A stretch of DNA of 64,000 bases from Microbacterium stercoris (lineage in GTDB: Bacteria > Actinomycetota > Actinomycetes > Actinomycetales > Microbacteriaceae), in assembly GCF_017592545.1 (NCBI RefSeq), contig NZ_JAGFOA010000003.1, positions 41,534 to 105,533 on the forward strand, read 5' to 3'. Within the stretch, counting starts at the first letter, position 1; each line of letters begins with the position of its first letter. Below the pieces are notes generated by a model. That model did not search any database and was not told the DNA's origin. It saw nothing but the letters and a program-made list of their open reading frames with translations. The position numbers were made by a program, and so were the translations under genes. Positions 26,345-37,842 of the stretch are shown here, one piece after another.

Positions 26345-27205
26345 TCAGCGCTCGAACAGGATCTGACTGGGCTTGGGCGAGTCGGTCGCGTCGCCGTCGA
26401 CGGCCGGGCGCGATCCCTGGATGAACGCGTCGATCTCGGCGCCCTCGGCCACCTTCGCGGGGTGCGGGCCCGCCGCCATCAGCCGCGGCAGCCACTCGGT
26501 CGGCAGGGGCGCGGACGACGCAGCGACCACGAGGTTGCCGAACCGGCGGCCCTTGAGCACCTGCACCTCGGCGAGCACGATCACCTCGGGCAGCACCTCG
26601 CGGATCGTCGCGACCTGGCGCCGCGCGAACGCCAGCCCCGATCCGTCGGCCACGTTCACCAGCAGCACCCCGGCGGGGCCGAGCAGTGCGGCGCACGCGC
26701 GGTAGAACTCCACGGTGGTCAGGTGCGCCGGCGTCTGGGCGCCGCTGTAGACGTCCGACACCAGCAGATCGACCGATCCGGCCATCGCGGCGGGCATACG
26801 GCCGAGCCCCTCACGGGCGTCGCCGATCCGGACGCGGATGCTCGCGCCGCGCGGCAGCGGCAGGTGCTCGCGCACGAGATCGACGAGCGGCTGCTCGATC
26901 TCGACCACCTGCTGGCGGGATCCGGGTCGTGTCGCGTCGATGTAGCGGGGGATCGTCAGCCCGCCCGCGCCCAGGTGCACGGCGGTGATCGGCCCGTCGG
27001 GCAGCTGGTCGATCACCGCGCCCATCCGCGCCACGTACTCGAAGTGCAGGTGGGTGGGGTCGTCGAGGTCGACGTGCGACTGCGGCGTGCCGTCGACGTC
27101 GACCTCGAAGCCGCTCACGAAGCTGCTCGGGATGATCCGCGCCGTGCGACCGCCCGACAGCCGCGCCTCCGGCACCTCCGCCTCACGCTGCCGCTGTCGT
27201 CCCAT
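26345..27205 (-). CDS. Spermidine synthase-like methyltransferase-fold protein
   Basis: A 286-residue protein with a Rossmann core of the spermidine synthase family. The nucleotide-binding strand reads AVHLGAGGLTIPRYI, then QQVVEIEQPLVDLVREH, and the catalytic-region DLLVSDVYSGAQTP, in which the usual D-x-x-D polyamine acid pair is only partly kept. Actinobacteria have many such orphan SpeE-like proteins whose polyamine activity is unproven. It could be a methyltransferase. It is monocistronic or co-transcribed with the downstream TPR gene (87-base gap). Confidence 0.85.
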   Translation of the reverse strand: MGRQRQREAEVPEARLSGGRTARIIPSSFVSGFEVDVDGTPQSHVDLDDPTHLHFEYVARMGAVIDQLPDGPITAVHLGAGGLTIPRYIDATRPGSRQQVVEIEQPLVDLVREHLPLPRGASIRVRIGDAREGLGRMPAAMAGSVDLLVSDVYSGAQTPAHLTTVEFYRACAALLGPAGVLLVNVADGSGLAFARRQVATIREVLPEVIVLAEVQVLKGRRFGNLVVAASSAPLPTEWLPRLMAAGPHPAKVAEGAEIDAFIQGSRPAVDGDATDSPKPSQILFER

Positions 27206-27271
27206 GCCCTCGATTCTCGCAGGGGCGGCTCCTCGCCGGCGGCGGCTGTGGAGAACCGGATCGCGCGAGAG

Positions 27272-27742
27272 CTATCGGGTCGTGACGTCGACCCACCCCG
27301 CTGCGCCCGCGACCTCGGCGAGATCGGACACGTCGATGCCGACGGCGGCGTCGATCGCGCCGGCCGCGGGGTAGACGCGGTCGAACCGGCGCAGCGACTC
27401 GTCGAGCCACACCTCCGCACCGGGCGGGTTGGCGAACGGGCACACGCCGCCGATGGGGTGGCCGGTGAGGCGCTCGACGTCGTCGGCGGCGAGGAAGGTG
27501 GGCTTGTGCCCGAACGCGCGCTTGAAGGCGCCGCTGGACAGGCGGGCGTCGCCCGCGGCCACGAGCAGGATCGCCCGCTGCCGGTCGGCGGCGTAGATCG
27601 AGAGGGTCTTCGCGATGCGCTCCGGGGGCACGCCGATCGCGGCGGCGGCGAGCTCGACGGTGGCGCTGGACTCGGCGAGCACGACCACGTCGCCGTCGCG
27701 CCCGAAGCGGGCCAGGTGGGTGCGGACATCCTGCAGGCTCAT
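27272..27742 (-). CDS. YbaK/EbsC-family aminoacyl-tRNA deacylase
   Basis: A 156-residue trans-editing domain protein that hydrolyses mischarged tRNA such as Cys- or Ala-tRNA(Pro). Family features are IAKTLSIYA (conserved Lys), LVAAGDARLSSGAFKRAFG, and the GHPIGGVCPF loop that holds the catalytic Gly-x-x-P segment. The length is normal for stand-alone YbaK proteins. It is divergent from the BenE gene (98 bases). Confidence 0.9.
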   Translation of the reverse strand: MSLQDVRTHLARFGRDGDVVVLAESSATVELAAAAIGVPPERIAKTLSIYAADRQRAILLVAAGDARLSSGAFKRAFGHKPTFLAADDVERLTGHPIGGVCPFANPPGAEVWLDESLRRFDRVYPAAGAIDAAVGIDVSDLAEVAGAAGWVDVTTR

Positions 27743-27840
27743 GCCTCGATCACAGCAGAGCGCGCCGGGGAACGCGCAATCGCCGCCTCGCGCGCCCCGC
27801 AGGGGACCGGGCCCGTGCGCGGTCGCCCTACGCTGGCCGG

Positions 27841-28989
27841 ATGGAACGGGGACGCATCGCGCTGGCGGGCATCACCACGGCGCTGGTCGGGTTCGCCAGC
27901 TCGTCGGCGGTGGTTCTCGCGGGTCTCAAGGCCGCGGGCGCCACGCCCGCGCAGGCGGCCTCGGGGCTCGTCGTCCTGTGCCTGACACAGGCGCTGGGCA
28001 TGCTGTGGCTCGCGCAGCGCACGAAGCTGCCCGTCGTGCTGGCGTGGTCGACGCCCGGAGCGGCACTGCTCGCGGCGGGCTCCGTGCCCGAGGGCGGATG
28101 GCCCGCCGCCATCGGGGCGTTCCTCGTGACGGGTGCGCTGATCGCGCTGACCGGGCTCTGGCCCGCCCTCGCCCGCCTCGTCGGCGCGATCCCGGCCCCC
28201 ATCGCGCAGGCCATGCTCGCGGGAGTGCTGGTGGGCCTGTGCCTGGCACCCGTCCGCGCCGCGATCGACCTGCCGGCGGCGATCCTGCCGATCGTGCTGG
28301 TGTGGCTGGTGCTCATCCGGTTCGCGCCGACCTGGGCGTCGCCTGCGGCGTTCGCCGCGGGCCTCGTTGTGCTCAGCGTGGAGGCCGCGGCGGCCGGCGG
28401 CGTCGAGGGACCGCTGCTGCCCGTGCTCGAGCCGGTGGCGCCCGCGTTCACGCTGCCCGCGCTCGTCGGGCTGGCGCTGCCCCTCTACGTCGTGACGATG
28501 GCGTCGCAGAACGTGCCCGGATCCGCGGTGCTCTCCTCGTACGGATACCGCGTGCCCTGGCGCGAGAGCATGGTCGTCACCGGCGTCGGCACCATGGCCG
28601 GCGCCCCGTTCGGCGGGCACGCGATCAACCTCGCGGCGATCACGGCTGCGCTCGCCGCCGCGCCCGACGCGCACCCGGATCCGGCGCAGCGCTGGCGCAC
28701 CGTGCGGGTCTCGGCGGTGATCTACCTGGTGCTCGCCGCGCTGTCCACGGCGCTCACCACGCTTGTGGGCGTGGAGCCGGCGGTGCTCGGCGCCGTGGCC
28801 GGCCTCGCCCTGCTGCCCACCCTCGCCTCGTCGCTGCGCGCCGCGATGTCGGATGAGCACGCGCGCATCCCGGCCGTGCTCACGTTCGTGATCGGTGCCA
28901 GCGGCGTCACGGTCGCGGGCATCGGCGCCGCCTTCTGGGCCCTCCTCGCGGGCCTGCTCGCCTACGGCCTCCTGCGACGCCGGGCCTGA
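27841..28989 (+). CDS. benE: BenE-family benzoate/H+ symporter-like transporter
   Basis: A 382-residue membrane protein with about twelve hydrophobic helices, matching BenE length (about 390). Marker segments are ITTALVGFASSSAVVLAGL, LAWSTPGAALLA, IPAPIAQAMLAGVL and APFGGHAINLAAITAAL, the last being highly characteristic of BenE. No benzoate catabolic genes are present in this window, so the substrate may be another aromatic acid or a purine-like compound. Confidence 0.88.
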   Translation: MERGRIALAGITTALVGFASSSAVVLAGLKAAGATPAQAASGLVVLCLTQALGMLWLAQRTKLPVVLAWSTPGAALLAAGSVPEGGWPAAIGAFLVTGALIALTGLWPALARLVGAIPAPIAQAMLAGVLVGLCLAPVRAAIDLPAAILPIVLVWLVLIRFAPTWASPAAFAAGLVVLSVEAAAAGGVEGPLLPVLEPVAPAFTLPALVGLALPLYVVTMASQNVPGSAVLSSYGYRVPWRESMVVTGVGTMAGAPFGGHAINLAAITAALAAAPDAHPDPAQRWRTVRVSAVIYLVLAALSTALTTLVGVEPAVLGAVAGLALLPTLASSLRAAMSDEHARIPAVLTFVIGASGVTVAGIGAAFWALLAGLLAYGLLRRRA

Positions 28990-28995
28990 GGCGCG

Positions 28996-29927
28996 TCAGA
29001 GGTCGGCGACGAGCAGCGTCTCGATCTCGCGGTAGCCGAGACCCCGGTACAGCCCGCGCGCGGCGGCGTTCGAGCCGAAGACGTGCAGCCCGATCGAGCC
29101 GGCCCCGACGCTGCGCGCGACGTCCTCGGCCGCGCGCATCATCTCGGCGCCGTAGCCGCGCCGCCGGTGGCCCGGCTCCACGTGCAGCTCCATCACGAAG
29201 ACGTGCGGCCCCGTCGAGCGCCTGCGCACCTCGAGCCACAGCGCGCCCACCCGCTCGCCGGCGGCCGTGGCCGCGAACACCAGCTCGTCCTCGGTGTCGA
29301 GGCCGTCGGGCATCTCCTCGGCCTGCGCGCGCGCCGACTCCGCCCGGGCCGACTCCGGCGTGTGCAGGCCCTCGTTGACGAGGTCCTCCGCGAACTCCCG
29401 GATCACCCGCTCCTCGAACTCCGCGTACTGCTCTGCGGTCATCGGCGTGAGCCGCACAGCCCGGGATGCCCGTGGTCCCGGCAGCGGATCGAGCACCATC
29501 TGCACGTTCGTCGGCCGGTACCCGCGCCCGTGCACGGCGGCCCGCCGATCCGATCCTGCGCGAACAGGTCGACATTCAGACGCTGCGCGCTGAGTGCGCG
29601 TGCCCGCTCCTCGACGAGCGCGAGAGCACGCGATCCCGTCAGCGCGTCGTCCGGGTCGAAGGCGAGGAGCATCGCGCTCGCCGCAGCGTCGTCCACCTCG
29701 AGCCAGGCGGATCCCGCCACGCGTCCGTCGTCGCGGATCTCGAAGACGTGCTGGCCCGATCCGGATCCCTCGGCGAAGCGCCGCGCCACGATGCCCTCGG
29801 CCTGCTCCGCGGCCTCGGCCGGCGGTCGCAGCCCCGACGCGGCCCGCAGATCGGCCAGCCGGGCCACGGTCGCCGCCCGCCACGCCTCGAACCGCTCGGC
29901 CGGCATCTCCTCGAGGGTCACGCTCAC
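28996..29927 (-). pseudogene. Tandem GNAT acetyltransferase interrupted by a frameshift
   Basis: The N-terminal half (from ATG 29927, MSVTLEEMPAERF) runs through a first GNAT domain to LNVDLFAQDRIGG. The expected continuation AVHGRGYRPTNVQMVLDPL is in another frame and carries on through a second GNAT domain (VEPGHRRRGYGAEMMRAAED, AAARGLYRGLGY) to the stop at 28996. The two pieces join near 29535-29555, at the repetitive GATCGGATCGGCGGG. The total span of 932 bases is one short of a multiple of three, so a single-base loss is the simplest cause. Left as is, the product would stop at 29439 after 162 residues. A sequencing error is possible. Confidence 0.8.
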
Positions 29928-30050
29928 CCCGCGACCCTATCGCCGCCCCACCCACGCGCTCCCGCGGGCCGTGCGCATCGCGGCGACCGGATCCGGCATC
30001 CGAGAAAGCTGGGTTTATACCCGAGGGTGGGGCCTTCGTCAAGGAACCGC

Positions 30051-30079
30051 TTGCCAAAGCGTGTCGGGGGTTATAGAGT
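30051..30079 (+). promoter_or_regulatory. Probable rpoBC promoter
   Basis: TTGCCA (30051-30056) and TAGAGT (30074-30079) are separated by 17 bases, a good sigma-70-type pair for actinobacteria. The predicted transcript has a leader of about 165 bases before the rpoB start at 30250. The rest of the 322-base gap (29928-30249) shows no gene. Confidence 0.65.
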
Positions 30080-30249
30080 AGGTCTTTGCGCCTCTTGGAT
30101 TCCCCTATGCCTTCATATGGTGGTCGGCAGGTGCTCAAGACCCCCGCAGATGGCGGCGCGGGTCGGGGCATTTCAGGGCTGGATCCGGGCGCACCTCACC
30201 TGTCGACAAGGAACTTATGGCCCCGCCCGGGCTCATGGAGGTTATCCCC

Positions 30250-33200
30250 TTGGCTGCTGCGAACTCCGCATCCACCACCCCCACCAAGAACGGACGCGGT
30301 GCTTCCCGCCTCTCGTTCGCCAAGATCTCCGACACGCTGACGGTCCCCGACCTTCTGGCGCTGCAGACCGAGTCGTTCGACTGGCTCGTCGGCAACGACG
30401 CCTGGAAGGCGCGTGTCGCGGAGGCTCAGGCCGCCGGTCGCACCGACGTCCCCGAGCGCAGCGGTCTGGAGGAGATCTTCGAGGAGATCTCCCCGATCGA
30501 GGACCTGAGCGAGACGATGCAGCTCTCGTTCACGAACCCCTATCTCGAGCCCGAGAAGTACTCGATCGAGGAGTGCAAGGACCGCGGCAAGACGTACGCG
30601 GCCCCGCTCTACGTCGAGGCCGAGTTCATGAACCACCAGACCGGTGAGATCAAGACGCAGACGGTCTTCATGGGCGACTTCCCGCTCCAGACCGACAAGG
30701 GCACGTTCATCATCAACGGCACCGAGCGCGTCGTCGTGTCGCAGCTCGTGCGCTCGCCCGGTGTCTACTTCGACAAGACGCCCGACAAGACGTCCGACAA
30801 GGACATCGTCTCGGCCCGCGTCATCCCCTCGCGCGGTGCGTGGCTCGAGTTCGAGATCGACAAGCGCGACCAGGTCGGCGTCCGCATCGACCGCAAGCGC
30901 AAGCAGTCGGTCACGGTCTTCCTGAAGGCGCTCGGCCTCACGAGCGAGGACATCCTCGCCGAGTTCGCCGGCATCGAGTCGATCGAGGAGACCCTCGCGA
31001 AGGACACGATCCTCACCAAGGAGGACGCGCTCCGCGACATCTACCGCAAGCTGCGTCCGGGCGAGCAGGTCGCCGCCGAGGCCGCGCGTGCGCTGCTCGA
31101 CAACTTCTACTTCAACCCGAAGCGCTACGACCTGGCCAAGGTGGGTCGCTACAAGATCAACCAGAAGCTCGGCATCGACCGCCCGCTCTCGGACTCGGTC
31201 CTGACCGTCGACGACATCGTCGCGACGATCAAGTACCTCGTCCGCCTGCACCGCGGCGACGAGACCTTCACGGGTCTGCGCGGCGGCCAGGAGGCCGAGC
31301 TGCGTCTGTCGGTCGACGACATCGACAACTTCGGCAACCGTCGCATCCGCGCGGTCGGCGAGCTCATCCAGAACCAGGTCCGCACCGGTCTGTCGCGCAT
31401 GGAGCGCGTTGTGCGCGAGCGCATGACCACGCAGGACATCGAGGCGATCACGCCGCAGACCCTGATCAACGTGCGCCCCGTCGTGGCCGCGATCAAGGAG
31501 TTCTTCGGCACCTCGCAGCTGTCGCAGTTCATGGACCAGAACAACCCGCTCGCGGGTCTGACCCACAAGCGCCGCCTGTCGGCGCTGGGCCCCGGCGGTC
31601 TGTCGCGTGAGCGCGCGGGCGTCGAGGTGCGCGACGTCCACCCGTCGCACTACGGCCGCATGTGCCCCATCGAGACCCCTGAAGGCCCGAACATCGGTCT
31701 GATCGGCTCGCTGGCCTCGTTCGCCCGGATCAACTCCTTCGGCTTCATCGAGACCCCCTACCGTCGCGTCGTCGACGGCAAGGTCACGAACGAGATCGAC
31801 TACCTGACCGCCGCCGAGGAGGAGGCCTTCGTCGTCGCCCAGGCGAACGCGAAGCTCAAGGCCGACGGCCACTTCGCCGACGAGCGCGTCCTCGCGCGTC
31901 AGGTCGGCGGCGAGGTCGACCTCGTGCCCGCCGACGAGATCGGCTACATGGACGTCTCGCCGCGCCAGATGGTGTCGGTCGGAACGTCGCTCATCCCGTT
32001 CCTCGAGCACGACGACGCGAACCGCGCCCTCATGGGTGCGAACATGCAGCGTCAGGCTGTGCCGCTGCTCCGTTCGGACTCGCCGTTCGTCGGCACCGGC
32101 ATGGAGAACTACGCGGCCATCGACGCCGGCGACACGATCGTCGCCGAGAAGGCCGGTGTGGTCGCCGAGGTCTCGGCCGACTTCGTCCGCCTCCAGCTCG
32201 ACGAGGGCGGCACGCGCGACTACTTCCTGCGCAAGTTCGACCGCTCGAACCAGGGCAACAACTACAACCAGCGCGTCATCGTCAACGCCGGCGACCGCGT
32301 GGAGGTCGGCGAGGTCCTCGCTGACGGCCCCGCGACGCAGAACGGCGAGCTCGCGCTCGGCAAGAACCTCCTCGTGGCCTTCATGAACTGGGAGGGCTAC
32401 AACTATGAGGACGCCATCATCCTCAGCCAGAACCTGGTGAAGGACGACACCCTCACCTCGATCCACATCGAGGAGTACGAGGTCGACGCGCGCGACACCA
32501 AGCTGGGCAAGGAGGAGATCACTCGTGACCTCCCCAACGTCAGCCCGGAGCTGCTGAAGGACCTGGACGAGCGCGGCATCATCCGCATCGGCGCCGAGGT
32601 CCGCCCCGGCGACATCCTCGTCGGCAAGGTCACGCCGAAGGGCGAGACCGAGCTGTCGGCCGAGGAGCGCCTGCTCCGCGCGATCTTCAACGAGAAGAGC
32701 CGCGAGGTCCGCGACACGTCGCTGAAGGTGCCCCACGGTGAGCAGGGCACGATCATCGCGGTCAAGGAGTTCAACGCCGAGGACGGCGACGACGAGCTCG
32801 GCTCGGGCGTCAACCGCCGCGTGGTGGTCTACATCGCCCAGAAGCGCAAGATCACCGAGGGCGACAAGCTCGCCGGCCGCCACGGAAACAAGGGCGTCAT
32901 CTCGAAGATCCTGCCGGTCGAGGACATGCCGTTCCTCGCCGACGGAACTCCGGTCGACATCATCCTGAACCCGCTCGGCGTCCCCGGTCGAATGAACTTC
33001 GGCCAGGTGCTCGAGCTGCACCTCGGATGGATCGCGGCGCAGGGCTGGAAGATCGAGGGCGCCCCGGAGTGGGCCGCTCAGCTGCCCGAGGCCGCCCGCG
33101 AGGCAGCCCCCGGCACGAAGGTCGCCACGCCGGTGTTCGACGGCGCGCACGAGGCCGAGCTCGCTGGTCTGCTCGACTCGACGCTGCCGAACCGCGACGG

Positions 33201-33741
33201 CGAGCGCCTCATCGACAGCTCGGGCAAGACCCGCCTGTTCGACGGTCGCTCGGGTGAGCCGTACCCGTTCCCGATCTCGGTCGGCTACATGTACATCCTG
33301 AAGCTGCACCACCTCGTGGACGACAAGATCCACGCGCGCTCGACGGGTCCCTACTCGATGATCACGCAGCAGCCGCTGGGTGGTAAGGCGCAGTTCGGTG
33401 GCCAGCGCTTCGGCGAGATGGAGGTGTGGGCCCTCGAGGCCTACGGTGCCGCGTACGCGCTGCAGGAGCTCCTGACCGTGAAGTCGGACGACATCCTCGG
33501 ACGCGTCAAGGTGTACGAGGCCATCGTCAAGGGCGAGAACATCCCCGAGCCCGGCATCCCCGAGTCGTTCAAGGTGCTCATGAAGGAGATGCAGTCGCTC
33601 TGCCTGAACGTCGAGGTGCTCTCGGCGGATGGCACGGCGGTCAACCTCCGCGACACCGACGACGAGGCCTTCCGCGCAGCGGAGGAGCTCGGCATCAACA
33701 TCTCGTCCCGCTTCGAGTCCGCCTCGATCGACGAGATCTAA
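30250..33741 (+). CDS. rpoB: DNA-directed RNA polymerase subunit beta
   Basis: Catalytic beta subunit, 1163 residues. The start is taken as TTG 30250, because GGAGG lies 8 bases before it and the product AAANSAS...[19 protein letters not shown] matches actinobacterial RpoB. ATG 30217 would add eleven atypical residues. The rifampicin pocket ([25 protein letters not shown]) carries the sensitive residues at the Asp, His and Ser positions. Other landmarks are [12 protein letters not shown] near the active centre and the C-terminal [21 protein letters not shown]. It is followed after 37 bases by rpoC. Confidence 0.98.
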   Translation: MAAANSASTTPTKNGRGASRLSFAKISDTLTVPDLLALQTESFDWLVGNDAWKARVAEAQAAGRTDVPERSGLEEIFEEISPIEDLSETMQLSFTNPYLEPEKYSIEECKDRGKTYAAPLYVEAEFMNHQTGEIKTQTVFMGDFPLQTDKGTFIINGTERVVVSQLVRSPGVYFDKTPDKTSDKDIVSARVIPSRGAWLEFEIDKRDQVGVRIDRKRKQSVTVFLKALGLTSEDILAEFAGIESIEETLAKDTILTKEDALRDIYRKLRPGEQVAAEAARALLDNFYFNPKRYDLAKVGRYKINQKLGIDRPLSDSVLTVDDIVATIKYLVRLHRGDETFTGLRGGQEAELRLSVDDIDNFGNRRIRAVGELIQNQVRTGLSRMERVVRERMTTQDIEAITPQTLINVRPVVAAIKEFFGTSQLSQFMDQNNPLAGLTHKRRLSALGPGGLSRERAGVEVRDVHPSHYGRMCPIETPEGPNIGLIGSLASFARINSFGFIETPYRRVVDGKVTNEIDYLTAAEEEAFVVAQANAKLKADGHFADERVLARQVGGEVDLVPADEIGYMDVSPRQMVSVGTSLIPFLEHDDANRALMGANMQRQAVPLLRSDSPFVGTGMENYAAIDAGDTIVAEKAGVVAEVSADFVRLQLDEGGTRDYFLRKFDRSNQGNNYNQRVIVNAGDRVEVGEVLADGPATQNGELALGKNLLVAFMNWEGYNYEDAIILSQNLVKDDTLTSIHIEEYEVDARDTKLGKEEITRDLPNVSPELLKDLDERGIIRIGAEVRPGDILVGKVTPKGETELSAEERLLRAIFNEKSREVRDTSLKVPHGEQGTIIAVKEFNAEDGDDELGSGVNRRVVVYIAQKRKITEGDKLAGRHGNKGVISKILPVEDMPFLADGTPVDIILNPLGVPGRMNFGQVLELHLGWIAAQGWKIEGAPEWAAQLPEAAREAAPGTKVATPVFDGAHEAELAGLLDSTLPNRDGERLIDSSGKTRLFDGRSGEPYPFPISVGYMYILKLHHLVDDKIHARSTGPYSMITQQPLGGKAQFGGQRFGEMEVWALEAYGAAYALQELLTVKSDDILGRVKVYEAIVKGENIPEPGIPESFKVLMKEMQSLCLNVEVLSADGTAVNLRDTDDEAFRAAEELGINISSRFESASIDEI

Positions 33742-33778
33742 GCCCGGCCGATACAGAATTCCCCAGTAGGAGAGTCAA

Positions 33779-36700
33779 TTGCTCGACGCAACCACTTTCG
33801 ATGAGCTTCGCATCGGCCTGGCCACCGCCGACGACATCCGTCGTTGGTCCTTCGGTGAGGTCAAGAAGCCCGAGACCATCAACTACCGCACCCTGAAGCC
33901 CGAGAAGGACGGTCTGTTCGGTGAGCAGATCTTCGGCCCCTCGCGCGACTGGGAGTGCGCGTGCGGCAAGTACAAGCGCGTGCGCTTCAAGGGCATCGTC
34001 TGCGAGCGCTGCGGTGTCGAGGTCACCAAGTCCTCGGTCCGTCGCGAGCGCATGGGCCACATCGAGCTCGCCGCGCCCGTCACGCACATCTGGTACTTCA
34101 AGGGCGTGCCCTCGCGCCTGGGCTACCTGCTCGACATGGCGCCGAAGGACCTTGAGAAGGTCATCTACTTCGCCGCCTACATGGTGATCTCGGTCGACAA
34201 GGACGGCATCCACCGCGACCTGCCGACCCACGAGAACAACCTCCGTCTCGAGATCAAGAACATCGGCGACCGTCGCGACACGCGCATCGCCGCCCGCCTC
34301 CAGTCGCTGGAGGAGGAGCTCGCAGCTCTCGAGGCCGAGGACGCCAAGGCCGACCAGAAGAAGAAGGTCAAGGACGCCGCCGAGAAGGAGATGGCGACGA
34401 TCCGCAAGCGCGCTGACGAGCAGGTCGCCAAGCTCGAGCGCATGTGGGACGAGTTCCGCGGCCTCGAGGTCGGCCAGCTCAAGGCGGAGGACGACGTCTT
34501 CCAGGAGCTGCAGGACCGCTTCGGTCAGTACTTCGAGGCCCTCATGGGTGCGGAGTCGATCCAGCGTCGCCTGGCCGAGTTCGACCTGGCCGCCGAGGCC
34601 GAGTCGCTGCGCCTGCAGATCACCGAGGGCAAGGGTCAGCGCAAGATCCGCGCGATCAAGCGCCTGAAGGTCGTCTCGTCGTTCCTCTCGACCGGCATGT
34701 CGCCGGCCGCGATGGTGCTCGACGTCGTCCCGGTCATCCCGCCGGAGCTGCGTCCGATGGTCCAGCTCGACGGTGGCCGCTTCGCCACGTCGGACCTGAA
34801 CGACCTGTACCGCCGCGTGATCAACCGCAACAACCGCCTCCGTCGCCTGATCGACCTCGGTGCCCCCGAGATCATCGTCAACAACGAGAAGCGCATGCTG
34901 CAGGAGGCCGTCGACGCCCTGTTCGACAACGGCCGCCGTGGTCGCCCCGTCACCGGAACCGGCAACCGCGCCCTGAAGTCCCTGAGCGACATGCTCAAGG
35001 GAAAGCAGGGTCGCTTCCGCCAGAACCTGCTCGGAAAGCGCGTCGACTACTCGGGCCGTTCGGTCATCGTCGTCGGCCCGACGCTGAAGCTGCACCAGTG
35101 CGGTCTGCCCAAGCAGATGGCGCTCGAGCTCTTCAAGCCGTTCGTGATCAAGCGCCTGATCGACCTCGGTCACTCGCAGAACATCAAGGCCGCCAAGCGC
35201 TCGGTCGAGCGCACGCGTCCTGAGGTCTGGGACGTGCTCGAGGAGATCATCCGCGAGCGCCCGGTTCTGCTGAACCGCGCCCCCACGCTGCACCGCCTGG
35301 GCATCCAGGCGTTCGAGCCGCAGCTCGTGGAGGGCAAGGCCATCCAGCTGCACCCGCTCGTCTGCGCGGCGTTCAACGCCGACTTCGACGGTGACCAGAT
35401 GGCCGTGCACCTGCCGCTGTCGGTCGAGGCTCAGGCCGAGGCCCGCGTGCTGATGCTCGCGTCGAACAACATCCTGAAGCCGTCGGACGGCCGTCCGGTG
35501 ACCCTGCCCGCGCAGGACATGATCATCGGTCTGCACCACCTGACCACGCTCAAGGACGGCGCGATCGGCGAGGGCCGTGTGTTCGGCTCGGTGGCCGAGG
35601 CGCTGCTCGCGAAGGACGAGGGCACCCTCGACCTGCAGGCGAAGATCCGCATCCGCATCCCGGGTCTGACCTTCCTCGAGGGTCAGGCGCCCGAGGACTA
35701 CGAGAAGCACGGTCTCGTGGACACCTCGCTCGGACAGGCGATCTTCAACGACCAGATGCCCAAGGGCTACCCGTTCGTGCGCGAGCAGGCCGACAAGGGC
35801 AAGCTGTCGCAGATCGTCAACAAGCTGGCCGAGGAGTACCCGAAGACCGAGGTCGCCGCGACCCTCGACCGCGTCAAGGACGCCGGTTACTACTGGGCCA
35901 CGCGCTCGGGCATCACGGTGGCGCTCAGCGACATCCTGACCCCCTCGAACAAGGGCGAGATCATCGCCCGCTACGAGGCCCAGGCCGCCAAGGTCACCTC
36001 GCAGTACGAGAAGGGTCTGACGACCGACCACGAGCGTCGCCAGGAGCTCATCAAGATCTGGACCGAGGCGACCGACGAGGTCCAGAAGGAGATGCGCGCC
36101 GCGTTCCCCGAGGACAACACCATCAACCGCATGGTGTCGTCGGGTGCCCGTGGTAACTGGCTGCAGATCCGCAACATCGCGGGTATGCGCGGTCTCGTGA
36201 ACAACCCCAAGGGTGAGATCATCCCCCGTCCGATCATCTCCTCGTACCGCGAGGGTCTGTCGGTGGCGGAGTACTTCATCGCGACGCACGGTGCCCGAAA
36301 GGGTCTGGCCGACACGGCCCTCCGTACCGCCGACTCGGGTTACCTCACGCGTCGTCTCGTCGACGTCTCGCAGGATGTCATCATCCGCGAGGAGGACTGC
36401 GGCACGTCCAAGGGCCTCGAGTACACGATCGCCGCGAAGGACTCGACGGGCACGCTCGTCAAGGACGCCAACGTCGAGAACGCGGTGTTCGCCCGCACGC
36501 TCGCCGTGGACGCGGTCGACGCCTCGGGCGCCGTCATCGCGGCGGCCGGATCGGACGTGGGCGACGTGCTCATCGACAAGCTGGTCGAGGCGGGTGTCGA
36601 GCAGATCAAGGTCCGCTCGGTGCTGACCTGCGACTCGGCCGTCGGCGTCTGCGCGAACTGCTACGGCCGTTCGCTCGCCACCGGCAAGCTCGTCGACATC

Positions 36701-37654
36701 GGCGAGGCCGTCGGCATCATCGCGGCCCAGTCGATCGGTGAGCCCGGCACGCAGCTGACGATGCGCACCTTCCACACCGGTGGTTCGGCGTCGGCCGATG
36801 ACATCACGCAGGGTCTTCCCCGCGTGCAGGAGCTCTTCGAGGCCCGCACCCCCAAGGGTGCCTCGCCGATCGCCGAGGCCGCCGGCCGCGTCACGATCGA
36901 CGAGACCGAGAAGGCCAAGAAGGTCATCATCACGCCCGACAACGGCGACGAGCCGGTCGTCTACCCGGTCCTCAAGCGCGCGACCCTCCTCGTCGAGGAC
37001 GGTCAGCACGTCGAGGTCGGCGAGCCCCTCCAGGTCGGCACGCTCGACCCGAAGGAGATCATGCGCGTGCAGGGTGCCCGCGAGGTGCAGAAGTACCTCG
37101 TCAACGGCGTCCAGGGCGTGTACCGCTCGCAGGGTGTGCCGATTCACGACAAGCACATCGAGGTCATCGTCCGCCAGATGCTGCGCAAGGTCACCGTGGT
37201 CGACCACGGTGAGACCGACCTGCTTCCGGGTGAGATGGTCGACCTGCGCCGCTACCAGGACATCAACCGTGCGGCCGTCGGCGAGGGCAAGCGCCCCGCC
37301 TCGGGTCGTCCGGAGCTGATGGGTATCACGAAGGCGTCGCTCGCGACGGAGTCGTGGCTGTCGGCCGCCTCGTTCCAGGAGACCACGCGCGTCCTCACCG
37401 AGGCCGCGATGCAGGGCAAGCGCGACCCGCTTGTCGGCCTCAAGGAGAACGTGATCATCGGAAAGCTGATCCCCGCCGGCACGGGCCTTGCGAAGTACCG
37501 CAACGTCACGGTCGAGGCGACGGAGGAGGCGAAGTCGGAGCGCTACCCGAACCGCATCTTCGCTTCGGACGGCGCGTTCGCGGAGGGCGACTACAGCTAC
37601 GTCGACTTCGACGCGTTCTCGACGGACGACTTCACGCCCGGCACCTACAACTGA
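33779..37654 (+). CDS. rpoC: DNA-directed RNA polymerase subunit beta'
   Basis: Catalytic beta-prime subunit, 1291 residues, starting at TTG 33779 with GGAG about 7 bases upstream. The N-terminal zinc ribbon [20 protein letters not shown], the catalytic [12 protein letters not shown] with the three Mg-binding Asp residues, the trigger-loop region ([20 protein letters not shown]) and the second zinc site [13 protein letters not shown] are all intact. The length is normal for actinobacteria, which lack the long Gram-negative insertion. It is the last gene of the rpoBC transcript, as a strong terminator follows. Confidence 0.98.
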   Translation: MLDATTFDELRIGLATADDIRRWSFGEVKKPETINYRTLKPEKDGLFGEQIFGPSRDWECACGKYKRVRFKGIVCERCGVEVTKSSVRRERMGHIELAAPVTHIWYFKGVPSRLGYLLDMAPKDLEKVIYFAAYMVISVDKDGIHRDLPTHENNLRLEIKNIGDRRDTRIAARLQSLEEELAALEAEDAKADQKKKVKDAAEKEMATIRKRADEQVAKLERMWDEFRGLEVGQLKAEDDVFQELQDRFGQYFEALMGAESIQRRLAEFDLAAEAESLRLQITEGKGQRKIRAIKRLKVVSSFLSTGMSPAAMVLDVVPVIPPELRPMVQLDGGRFATSDLNDLYRRVINRNNRLRRLIDLGAPEIIVNNEKRMLQEAVDALFDNGRRGRPVTGTGNRALKSLSDMLKGKQGRFRQNLLGKRVDYSGRSVIVVGPTLKLHQCGLPKQMALELFKPFVIKRLIDLGHSQNIKAAKRSVERTRPEVWDVLEEIIRERPVLLNRAPTLHRLGIQAFEPQLVEGKAIQLHPLVCAAFNADFDGDQMAVHLPLSVEAQAEARVLMLASNNILKPSDGRPVTLPAQDMIIGLHHLTTLKDGAIGEGRVFGSVAEALLAKDEGTLDLQAKIRIRIPGLTFLEGQAPEDYEKHGLVDTSLGQAIFNDQMPKGYPFVREQADKGKLSQIVNKLAEEYPKTEVAATLDRVKDAGYYWATRSGITVALSDILTPSNKGEIIARYEAQAAKVTSQYEKGLTTDHERRQELIKIWTEATDEVQKEMRAAFPEDNTINRMVSSGARGNWLQIRNIAGMRGLVNNPKGEIIPRPIISSYREGLSVAEYFIATHGARKGLADTALRTADSGYLTRRLVDVSQDVIIREEDCGTSKGLEYTIAAKDSTGTLVKDANVENAVFARTLAVDAVDASGAVIAAAGSDVGDVLIDKLVEAGVEQIKVRSVLTCDSAVGVCANCYGRSLATGKLVDIGEAVGIIAAQSIGEPGTQLTMRTFHTGGSASADDITQGLPRVQELFEARTPKGASPIAEAAGRVTIDETEKAKKVIITPDNGDEPVVYPVLKRATLLVEDGQHVEVGEPLQVGTLDPKEIMRVQGAREVQKYLVNGVQGVYRSQGVPIHDKHIEVIVRQMLRKVTVVDHGETDLLPGEMVDLRRYQDINRAAVGEGKRPASGRPELMGITKASLATESWLSAASFQETTRVLTEAAMQGKRDPLVGLKENVIIGKLIPAGTGLAKYRNVTVEATEEAKSERYPNRIFASDGAFAEGDYSYVDFDAFSTDDFTPGTYN

Positions 37655-37673
37655 GCGTGACAGCTGAGTGAGA

Positions 37674-37705
37674 GAGGGCCCCGACTTCGGTCGGGGCCCT
37701 CTTTC
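37674..37705 (+). terminator. Rho-independent terminator after rpoC
   Basis: GAGGGCCCCGAC (37674-37685), a TTCG tetraloop, and GTCGGGGCCCTC (37690-37701) form a perfect 12-bp stem closed by a C(UUCG)G loop, followed by TTTCG. Confidence 0.93.
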
Positions 37706-37842
37706 GTGTGCGCCTGGCACCTCTCGTGGGCGAACCGTGAACCAGAGGGTGAGCCTTCGCGGCGAGGCTCCGCGGCGAGGCCGGATCGCGGGGGTATTCT
37801 CCGGAGGTCAGGGGAGAGTCCCCGACGTGAGGAGTGCTTCAG

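Noticed and set aside
30196..33333. 1045-codon open frame on the minus strand opposite rpoB
   Set aside because: GC-rich third positions open the antisense frame. Protein composition is Arg/Asp/Leu-repetitive with no domain, and the plus strand is clearly rpoB. The same applies to the 1341-codon frame opposite rpoC.
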